Shown here: in pieces, positions 11,631 through 23,600 of the stretch
How positions within the stretch are numbered: position 1 is the stretch's first letter
Layout: the number at the start of each line of letters is the position of its first letter
Assembly: GCA_949361645.1 (NCBI GenBank)
Contig: OX442420.1
Location: 7,465,584-7,529,583, forward strand
DNA length: 64,000 nucleotides
Source: Spongilla lacustris
Taxonomy: Eukaryota > Porifera > Demospongiae > Spongillida > Spongillidae
Direction of reading: 5' to 3'
Notes under the pieces: model-generated
Databases searched by the model: none
What the model was told of the DNA's origin: nothing
What the model saw: the letters and a program-made list of their open reading frames with translations, nothing else
Position numbers and translations under genes: made by a program

Positions 11631-14600
11631 ATGGCTGAATTCCTCAACAATGGGTTAGATCAAGCCCGGATATTTTGGGCAAGCGAGACGAGGAAAAAGA
11701 TGATGTCGTTCAGAAGCCCACTGGAAATATTGGGGGAGAATCCTACAGTTCTCTTGCTGGAAGCGACATTCTTTGTGTGGGCAACCTTGACCTTAAAGCA
11801 TGGTGAGTCGAACTATATACGGAGGACAATGCAGGCGACCGTAATCTATAGAAGGTTTGACCGTGCTTAGTCCGGCAGAGCCAACCCTGCGTATGCATGG
11901 GCTGTTGTACATTATAGTTATTAAAATTAGACAATTATTGCTCACGTGTGCCACTGTATGTAAACTTGTTGACCTAGTAATGTGGAACTAAATCTCATGG
12001 GCACATGTTCTTACACTTCACATGCACCTCACACTTTACACATACCCACACCATACACTCCCTCACATGCACGTGAAGCTCTCAGATATAGAGGGCGGTT
12101 CTTCCAACTCTGGTGTGCCGCATTTCTCCATGGCCTTGTGGTGGAGCTCCTGTCCTATACGCTTCCTGATATAGACAACTTCTGGCACTACGAGGGCACG
12201 GTTATGCTGTTCAACAGAAGGCTGCCCCTCTATATCATGTTCCTATGTGAGGAGGAGCCACTGGTGATTGTGTGTGTATGTGTGTGTGTGTGTGTGTGTT
12301 TATGTGTGTGTATGTGCATGTGTGCAGCCACATATGTGCTTCTATATGTGTATTGCATCTGTGTTTGTGTGTATCTGTTCAACATTTTGTGGATCTGTGT
12401 TTGCATGTGTGCACCTGTTGAACATGTATTGCATCTGTGTGTGTGTGTGCGTGCATCCATGTGTGTGTCACATCCATGTGTACATGCACTTTGTGTGTTT
12501 GTCTCTGTGTGTGTGTATATGTGTGCAACTGTATTGAGAGCATTTTACTTCATTTGTACGTGTGTGTGCATCTCCCTACCTGTATGTGTGTACATGTACA
12601 TGTATGTGTACATGTATGTGTGTACATGTATGTGTGTACATGTATGTGTACATGTATGTGTGTACATGTATGTGTACATGCATGTGTGTACATGTATGTG
12701 TACATGCATGTGTGTACATGTATGTGTACATGCATGTGTGTACATGCATGTGTGTACATGTATGTGTGTACATGTATGTGTGTACATGTATGTGTACATG
12801 CATGTGTGTACTACAATATGTGCTGCTAACAGAGAGACACATGTACATTGTACACAGCACATAACATTTATCAAAAATGCTTTCAAAGTTTTGGGCATCT
12901 GATCACTCTCAATATTTAAAGTCAAGCACTCGCTCAACCACAAGCAAGTCATCACACACTAGCTGTCACTCTTAAACCTACTTGATAACAAAATGCCACT
13001 AGCAGAAGTTGTCCTGAAGGACCCTGTATAGCAGAAGACATAAATTTCATATTTACAGCAACTCTCCAAAAAGAAAAAAAGAAGAAAAAAAAAGCCTTGC
13101 ACTTTGCCAATCTGTTAATGTATGTTGAATAGGAGAAGCATTATTGTAGCCAAGATGTATTGATACTTGGTTGTGCAGTACATGTGTGACATGTAAGAGT
13201 GTGTACATGTACAGTTACATGTGTGTACAGCTACTTGTGTGAGTATACATTTGAATAGCATTACTACATGTACATTGCTTCTACTGCACATGTACAGTTG
13301 GCATCACTATGGGTGTCAGGCCTCACACTGGTGAGGGTGCACATATACACTATGGGTGTCAGGCCTCACACTGGTGAGGGTGCACATCACTATGGGTGTC
13401 AGGCCTCACACTGGTGAGGGTACACATCACTATGGGTGTCAGGCCTCACACTGGTGAGGGTGCACATCACTATGGGTGTCAGGCCTCACACTGGTGAGGG
13501 TGCACATCACTATGGGTGTCAGGCCTCACACTGGTGAGGGTGCACATCACTATGGGTGTCAGGCCTCACACTGGTGAGGGTGCACATCACTATGGGTGTC
13601 AGGCCTCACACTGATGAGGGTACACACATCAATATGGGTGTCAGGCCTCACACTGGTGAGGGTGCACATCACTATGGGTGTCAGGCCTCACACTGGTGAG
13701 GGTGCACATCACTATGGGTTTCAGGCCTCACACTGGTGAGGGTACACATCACTATGGGTTTCAGGCCTCACACTGGTGAGGGTGCACATCACTATGGGTT
13801 TCAGGCCTCACACTGGTGAGGGTGCACATCACTATGGGTTTCAGGCCTCACACTGGTGAGGGTACACATCACTATGGGTGTCAGGCCTCACACTGGTGAG
13901 GGTGCACATCACTATGGGTGTCAGGCCTCACACTGGTGATGGTACACATCACTATGGGTGTCAGGCCTCACACTGGTGAGGGTGCACATCACTATGGGTG
14001 TCAGGCCTCACACTAGTGAGGGTGCACATCACTATGGGTGTCAGGCCTCACACTAGTGAGGGTGCACATCACTATGGGTGTCAGGCCTCACACTGGTGAG
14101 GGTGCACATCACTATGGGTGTCAGGCCTCACACTGGTGAGGGTGCACATCACTATGGGTGTCAGGCCTCACACTGGTGAGGGTGCACATCGCTATGGGTG
14201 TCAGGCCTCACACTGGTGAGGGTGCACATCGCTATGGGTGTCAGGCCTCACACTGATGAGGGTACGCATCACTATGGGTGTCAGGCCTCACACTGGTGAG
14301 GGTGCACATCGCTATGGGTGTCAGGCCTCACACTGGTGAGGGTGCACATCACTATGGGTGTCAGGCCTCACACTGATGAGGGTACACACATCACTATGGG
14401 TGTCAGGCCTCACACTGGTGAGGGTGCACATCACTATGGGTGTCAGGCCTCACACTGGTGAGGGTGCACATCACTATGGGTGTCAGGCCTCACACTGGTG
14501 AGGGTGCACATCACTATGGGTGTCAGGCCTCACACTGGTGAGGGTACACATCACTATGGGTGTCAGGCCTCACACTGGTGAGGGTGCACATATACACTAT

Positions 14601-17600
14601 GGGTGTCAGGCCTCACACTGGTGAGGGTGCACATCACTATGGGTGTCAGGCCTCACACTGGTGAGGGTACACATCACTATGGGTGTCAGGCCTCACACTG
14701 GTGAGGTTGCACATCACTATGGGTGTCAAGCCTCACACTGGTGAGGGTGCACATCGCTATGGGTGTCAGGCCTCACACTGGTGAGGGTGCACATCACTAT
14801 GGGTGTCAGGCCTCACACTGGTGAGGGTACACATCACTATGGGTGTCAGGCCTCACACTGGTGAGGGTGCACATATACACTATGGGTGTCAGGCCTCACA
14901 CTGGTGAGGGTGCACATCACTATGGGTGTCAGGCCTCACACTGGTGAGGGTGCACATCACTATGGGTGTCAGGCCTCACACTGGTGAGGGTGCACATCAC
15001 TATGGGTGTCAGGCCTCACACTGGTGAGGGTACACATCACTATGGGTGTCAGGCCTCACACTGGTGAGGGTACACATCACTATGGGTGTCAGGCCTCACA
15101 CTGGTGAGGGTGCACATCACTATGGGTGTCAGGCCTCACACTGGTGAGGGTACACATCACTATGGGTGTCAGGCCTCACACTGGTGAGGGTGCACATATA
15201 CACTATGGGTGTCAGGCCTCACACTGGTGAGGGTGCACATCACTATGGGTGTCAGGCCTCACACTGGTGAGGGTGCACATCACTATGGGTGTCAGGCCTC
15301 ACACTGGTGAGGGTACACATCACTATGGGTGTCAGGCCTCACACTGGTGAGGGTGCACATCACTATGGGTGTCAGGCCTCACACTGGTGAGGGTGCACAT
15401 CACTATGGGTGTCAGGCCTCACACTGGTGAGGGTGCACATCACTATGGGTGTCAGGCCTCACACTAGTGAGGGTACACATCACTATGGGTGTCAGGCCTC
15501 ACACTGGTGAGGGTGCACATCACTATGGGTGTCAGGCCTCACACTGGTGAGGGTGCACATCACTATGGGTGTCAGGCCTCACACTGGTGAGGGTACGCAT
15601 CACTATGGGTGTCAGGCCTCACACTGGTGAGGGTGCACATCACTATGGGTGTCAGGCCTCACACTGGTGAGGGTGCACATCGCTATGGGTGTCAGGCCTC
15701 ACACTGGTGAGGGTGCACATCACTATGGGTGTCAGGCCTCACACTGGTGAGGGTGCACATCACTATGGGTGTCAGGCCTCACACTGGTGAGGGTGCACAT
15801 CACTATGGGTGTCAGGCCTCACACTGGTGAGGGTACACATCACTATGGGTGTCAGGCCTCACACTGGTGAGGGTGCACATCGCTATGGGTATCAGGCCTC
15901 ACACTGGTGAGGGTGCACATCACTATGGGTGTCAGGCCTCACACTGGTGAGGGTGCACATCGCTATGGGTGTCAGGCCTCACACTGGTGAGGGTGCACAT
16001 CGCTATGGGTGTCAGGCCTCACACTGATGAGGGTACGCATCACTATGGGTGTCAGGCCTCACACTGGTGAGGGTGCACATCGCTATGGGTGTCAGGCCTC
16101 ACACTGGTGAGGGTGCACATCACTATGGGTGTCAGGCCTCACACTGATGAGGGTACGCATCACTATGGGTGTCAGGCCTCACACTGGTGAGGGTGCACAT
16201 CACTATGGGTGTCAGGCCTCACACTGATGAGGGTACACACATCACTATGGGTGTCAGGCCTCACACTGGTGAGGGTGCACATCACTATGGGTGTCAGGCC
16301 TCACACTGGTGAGGGTGCACATCACTATGGGTGTCAGGCCTCACACTGGTGAGGGTGCACATCACTATGGGTGTCAGGCCTCACACTGGTGAGGGTACAC
16401 ATCACTATGGGTGTCAGGCCTCACACTGGTGAGGGTGCACATATACACTATGGGTGTCAGGCCTCACACTGGTGAGGGTGCACATCACTATGGGTGTCAG
16501 GCCTCACACTGGTGAGGGTACACATCACTATGGGTGTCAGGCCTCACACTGGTGAGGTTGCACATCACTATGGGTGTCAAGCCTCACACTGGTGAGGGTG
16601 CACATCGCTATGGGTGTCAGGCCTCACACTGGTGAGGGTGCACATCACTATGGGTGTCAGGCCTCACACTGGTGAGGGTACACATCACTATGGGTGTCAG
16701 GCCTCACACTGGTGAGGGTGCACATATACACTATGGGTGTCAGGCCTCACACTGGTGAGGGTGCACATCACTATGGGTGTCAGGCCTCACACTGGTGAGG
16801 GTGCACATCACTATGGGTGTCAGGCCTCACACTGGTGAGGGTGCACATCACTATGGGTGTCAGGCCTCACACTGGTGAGGGTACACAACACTATGGGTGT
16901 CAGGCCTCACACTGGTGAGGGTACACATCACTATGGGTGTCAGGCCTCACACTGGTGAGGGTGCACATCACTATGGGTGTCAGGCCTCACACTGGTGAGG
17001 GTACACATCACTATGGGTGTCAGGCCTCACACTGGTGAGGGTGCACATATACACTATGGGTGTCAGGCCTCACACTGGTGAGGGTACACATCACTATGGG
17101 TGTCAGGCCTCACACTGGTGAGGGTGCACATCACTATGGGTGTCAGGCCTCACACTGGTGAGGGTACACATCACTATGGGTGTCAGGCCTCACACTGGTG
17201 ATGGTACACATCACTATGGGTGTCAGGCCTCACACTGGTGAGGGTACACATCACTATGGGTGTCAGGCCTCACACTGGTGAGGGTGCACATCACTATGGG
17301 TGTCAGGCCTCACACTGGTGAGGGTGCACATCACTATGGGTGTCAGGCCTCACACTGGTGAGGGTGCACATCACTATGGGTGTCAGGCCTCACACTGGTG
17401 AGGGTGCACATCACTATGGGTGTCAGGCCTCACACTGGTGAGGGTGCACATCGCTATGGGTGTCAAGCCTCACACTGGTGAGGGTGCACATCACTATGGG
17501 TGTCAGGCCTCACACTGGTGAGGGTACACATCACTATGGGTGTCAGGCCTCACTCTGATGAGGGTGCACATCACTATGGGTGTCAGGCCTCACACTGGTG

Positions 17601-20600
17601 AGGGTGCACATCACTATGGGTGTCAGGCCTCACACTAGTGAGGGTGCACATATACACTATGGGTGTCAGGCCTCACACTAGTGAGGGTGCACATCACTAT
17701 GGGTGTCAGGCCTCACACTAGTGAGGGTGCACATCACTATGGGTGTCAGGCCTCACACTGGTGAGGGTGCACATCACTATGGGTGTCAGGCCTCACACTG
17801 GTGAGGGTACACATCACTATGGGTGTCAGGCCTCACACTGGTGAGGGTGCACATATACACTATGGGTGTCAGGCCTCACACTGGTGAGGGTGCACATCAC
17901 TATGGGTGTCAGGCCTCACACTGGTGAGGGTGCACATCACTATGGGTGTCAGGCCTCACACTGGTGAGGGTGCACATCACTATGGGTGTCAGGCCTCACA
18001 CTGGTGAGGGTACACATCACTATGGGTGTCAGGCCTCACACTGGTGAGGATGCACATCACTATGGGTGTCAGGCCTCACACTGGTGAGGGTACACATCAC
18101 TATGGGTGTCAGGCCTCACACTGGTGAGGGTGCACATATACACTATGGGTGTCAGGCCTCACACTGGTGAGGGTGCACATCACTATGGGTGTCAGGCCCC
18201 ACACTGGTGAGGGTGCACATCACTATGGGTTTCAGGCCTCACACTGGTGAGGGTACACATCACTATGGGTGTCAGGCCTCACACTGGTGAGGGTGCACAT
18301 CACTATGGGTGTCAGGCCTCACACTGGTGAGGGTACACATCACTATGGGTGTCAGGCCTCACACTGATGAGGATGCACATCACTATGGGTGTCAGGCCTC
18401 ACACTGGTGAGGGTACACATCACTATGGGTGTCAGGCCTCACACTGGTGAGGGTGCACATCACTATGGGTGTCAGGCCTCACACTGGTGAGGGTACACAT
18501 CACTATGGGTGTCAGGCCTCACACTGGTGAGGGTGCACATCACTATGGGTGTCAGGCCTCACACTGGTGAGGGTGCACATCACTATGGGTGTCAGGCCTC
18601 ACACTGATGAGGGTACACACATCACTATGGGTGTCAGGCCTCACACTGGTGAGGGTGCACATCACTATGGGTTTCAGGCCTCACACTGGTGAGGGTGCAC
18701 ATCACTATGGGTGTCAGGCCTCACACTGATGAGGGTATACACATCACTATGGGTGTCAGGCCTCACACTGGTGAGGGTGCACATCACTATGGGTGTCAGG
18801 CCTCACATTGGTGAGGGTGCACATCACTATGGGTGTCAGGCCTCACACTGGTGAGGGTACACATCACTATGGGTGTCAGGCCTCACACTGGTGAGGGTAC
18901 ACATCACTATGGGTGTCAGGCCTCACACTGGTGGGGGTACACATCACTATGCGTGTCAGGCCTCACACTGGTGAGGGTGCACATCACTATGGGTGTCAGG
19001 CCTCACACTGGTGAGGGTGCACATCACTATGGGTGTCAGGCCTCACACTGGTGAGGGTGCACATCACTATGGGTGTCAGGCCTCACACTGGTGAGGGTGC
19101 ACATCACTATGGGTGTCAGGCCTCACACTGGTGAGGGTGCACATCACTATGGGTGTCAGGCCTCACACTGGTGAGGGTACACATCACTATGGGTGTCAGG
19201 CCTCACACTGGTGAGGGTGCACATCACTATGGGTGTCAGGCCTCACACTGGTGAGGGTGCACATCACTATGGGTGTCAGGCCTCACACTGGTGAGGGTGC
19301 ACATCACTATGGGTGTCAGGCCTCACACTGGTGAGGGTGCACATCACTTTGGGTGTCAGGCCTCACACTGGTGAGGGTGCACATCACTATGGGTGTCAGG
19401 CCTCACACTGGTGAGGGTGCACATCACTATGGGTGTCAGGCCTCACACTGGTGAGGGTACACATCACTATGGGTGTCAGGCCTCACACTGGTGAGGGTAC
19501 ACACATCACTATGGGTGTCAGGCCTCACACTGGTGAGGGTGCACATCACTATGGGTGTCAGGCCTCACACTGGTGAGGGTACACATCACTATGGGTGTCA
19601 GGCCTCACACTGGTGAGGGTGCACATCGCTATGGGTGTCAGGCCTCACACTGGTGAGGGTGCACATCACTATGGGTGTCAGGCCTCACACTGGTGTGGGT
19701 GCACATCACTATGGGTGTCAGGCCTCACACTGGTGAGGGTGCACATCACTATGGGTGTCAGGCCTCACACTGGTGAGGGTGCACATCACTATGGGTGTCA
19801 GGCCTCACACTGGTGAGGGTGCACATCACTATGGGTGTCAGGCCTCACACTGGTGAGGGTGCACATCACTATGGGTGTCAGGCCTCACACTGGTGAGGGT
19901 GCACATCACTATGGGTGTCAGGCCTCACACTAGTGAGGGTGCACATCACTATGGGTGTCAGGCCTCACACTGGTGAGGGTACACATCACTATGGGTGTCA
20001 GGCCTCACACTGGTGAGGGTGCACATCACTATGGGTGTCAGGCCTCACACTGGTGAGGGTACACATCACTATGGGTGTCAGGCCTCACACTGGTGAGGGT
20101 GCACATCGCTATGGGTGTCAGGCCTCACACTGGTGAGGGTGCACATCACTATGGGTGTCAGGCCTCACACTGGTGTGGGTGCACATCACTATGGGTGTCA
20201 GGCCTCACACTGGTGAGGGTGCACATCACTATGGGTGTCAGGCCTCACACTGGTGAGGGTGCACATCACTATGGGTGTCAGGCCTCACACTGGTGAGGGT
20301 GCACATCACTATGGGTGTCAGGCCTCACACTGGTGAGGGTGCACATCACTATGGGTGTCAGGCCTCACACTGGTGAGGGTGCACATCACTATGGGTGTCA
20401 GGCCTCACACTAGTGAGGGTGCACATCACTATGGGTGTCAGGCCTCACACTGGTGAGGGTACACATCACTATGGGTGTCAGGCCTCACACTGGTGAGGGT
20501 ACACATATTTGGAACTTCTGACATTTCCATGTTTCCTGTTATTTTCATTTGAACACCACACCAGTACACTGAGGCATATTTGTTATTTAATATGCTGCAC

Positions 20601-23600
20601 TGTAGCTAGTGAATGTACTACATGTACATGTACCATACATACATGTACTCTTCAAATTTCTGTGACAACCCTCCCTCCCTCCCTCCCTTTCTCCTCCTCC
20701 TCCTCTTCTTCCTCACCTCATCTCCTCCTCCCCTCCTCATCCTCCTCCCTCCTCTCCTCCTCCTCTCCTCCTCCTCCTCCTCTCCTCCTCCTCCTCCTCT
20801 CCTCCTCTCCTCCTCCTCCTCTCCTCCTCCTCTCCTCTACTCCTACTCCTCTCCTCCTTCTCCTCCCCCTCAGACCCATGCTTCTACTACACGGCTTACG
20901 TGGCTGTTTCAAGACTCAGACTTTGCCTTTTCCTTGAGCCCTTTGCTATGGCCATAGCTGTCCTTATCTTGGACGTTCCCTACGACATCCTTGGGGTTAA
21001 GCTGGTCTGGTGGACATGGCATGACACAGATCCTAACCTTTTTGAGAGAACTTACTATGTTCCTTGGACCAGGTGTGTGGTTATCATGTTTCAAGATAAT
21101 GGAGTCCCTCCAAACTACATGCACCTGTATAGGCACACCTTCCCTGCACACTCATCTGTGCAATGTGCATCCATGTTGTCTGCATGCTTCATAAAACATG
21201 TACAGGAACATTTTACGTGCATGTAACGTAGAATATATTATTGCATGCAACATACGTATACATGTATATATGTATATAAAATATATTGTGTGCATGTCAC
21301 ATATACAAGTTCATGCATAGAACATGTGGTATGCATGTAACATTAACACGTTGCATATATATGCTTGCTTGTTTATTTAGTATACATGTGCACATGAATG
21401 CATGCAAGAATATCTGGAAGGGCACTTCAATTGAGCAAATAATATTAATAGCATAGTGTATTTAACGAATGGCATGTATGTTAACATGTACAGTATGCAC
21501 ACCACATAATGGTATATGGTACATGCACAATGGGTGAATTGTTAGTACATGCACATGAGACAGGTGCAAACCGATTGATTCTAAGACACTATCAGGTTAA
21601 AGTTGATAAACTTTCTGAACCAATAAGCTTAAACTTGAGGGAGGGAGGGAGGGAGGGAGGGAGGGAGGGAGGGAGGGAGGGAGGGAGGGAGGGAGGGTGG
21701 GTGGGTGGGAGGGAAGGAGGGAGGGATGGAGGGATGGAGGGATGGGTGGGGGATGGAGGATGGGAGGAAGAGAGGGAGGGAGGGATGAGGAAGGATGGCA
21801 GTTCTGAAAAGTGGGGGGAGTTTGTTAGCGTACTGAGGGAGGGGCATGTACATTGATTTGCTTTTCCCTCTCAATGCCATCACCTGCACTATTCAACCCT
21901 TTCCCACAGCTACATGTTCCACCTTACCTTCACTTCCACCTTCCTCCTCGTGCTCAACATGTCCCGAGCCATGCTTGCTTGCAGTGATGGCAGCAGTGGT
22001 GTGGACGGGGAGAAGGTTCCCTCGGGCGGCTGCTTTGCGGGATTTGTGGGTGTGGTCTTGGCAGGGTGCCTCACCATGCCCCTGGCTGTGCTGGGCCAGC
22101 TGCTGCCCCTGAGCAACTTCCCCCATGATGTGTACGGCATCCACACCGAGGTCCTGTTCTGGATCCTGCTGGGAACTTATGTCCTTTTGGTATGGATTGG
22201 GGACAGGAACTGCACTCCTGAGACGAGGCTGAGTAGTGGGGAGTCAGGTCGGTGCATTTGCATTGTGGGAGTAGTAGTGTGGGTAAACTCACCTGCCAAC
22301 TGCTATTAATAATGTTATTTACATGTGCCACATACATGGTAATGTGTACATATCGTATACATGTACTGGGTATTCCGCAATCAAGGAAATATGTTTATGA
22401 ATTAACCACAAACAGTTTCATTATTATTAAACATCCTACCAGCGAAAGAATATATGCCGGTGAAAATATTCGCTAATTGATAATCGATCAAAACCAAACC
22501 CCAACCCACAAACTTTCAACCCTTAATATCTCACTTGATGACAGTTTGCAGCTTAATATTTATTTGCTTGCCTTTTAGTGGTTAGTACAAAGGAAATGTT
22601 AGAGCTACACGTTTTTACATTGTACATGTATATAAGTGTATATTTTGTGTATGGTGTTGTATTGGAATTATTAATTTGTTTACATCAGCACAATAGTGGT
22701 ACTGTTTGCAGCAATTAAAAGTACGAAACTGTTGATTTTAAACTATGTTACTTGATTGCAGAACACCCAGATCACCTATCATTTGCACTTGGTGGTCAAA
22801 TATATGGCTATACTGAAAATAAGCTGGGTGAGAGGTGGGTGGGCATTAAATAGGATCTTGGAATTTTTTTTTTAAACCAGATAATGTGTAGGTACCTGGT
22901 GTTTTGCACAGTACTGGTACTGTTGAATGACATAACTGATTCTTGTGTCTGTTGAGGTGTCAGTCAAGCTGTGCACTTGAAAAGGCCGCATCAAAATATA
23001 CATGTCATACGTATATGTATGACATGTATTTTTTGATGGCCAAGCCTTGACATGTGGTGAATAGAATGGTAAGCCCCTCCTCCCCGCCTCCTACCCAAAG
23101 TCTTCATTCATATGGCATGAACCAGGGAAAGTAAAATAATCATGAACAAACAAATCAATTATGAATATAGAATTATATAAATATGACATGTATTTTTTGG
23201 TGGACCTTGAATTGCAGTTTTATTATTATTATTATTATAGTACATTTTTTGAACGTCCAAAACTATTTACATGTATTGTTTTACACACTACACAAGTTGA
23301 AAGGACCTTGAGTGAGACAGTAACACGGTAAATGTCAATTAATGATGATTTACCGTAGTAATGATCGGGATTGCAACTACTAACTCGAAAATTTCTTCGT
23401 ATTTACTCACCGGGTAACTAAAGTTAAGGTTAATAAAATATATGATGAAAAACCATTACAACAAGCACAGAAAACAACAACAAAATAACACAACAAAAGA
23501 ATGAAAGAATAGTGTTAATCAGATTTTGGTAATTCTGCAGGTAGTCCAGCACTATCATCGATTCCAACTCTGCTTCTCCACTTGGTGCGAGAACCACACA

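Noticed and set aside
18833..20296. Zinc-finger-like text (RPHTGEG) in the 73-residue frames of the minisatellite
   Set aside because: The resemblance to the HTGEKP linker is accidental. The frame repeats every 40 residues, lacks the Cys/His spacing of a finger and is closed by stops.
13302..20507. CRISPR-like array of regularly spaced short repeats
   Set aside because: The 40-bp units are tandem without unique spacers, and the window is plainly animal DNA with spliced genes.
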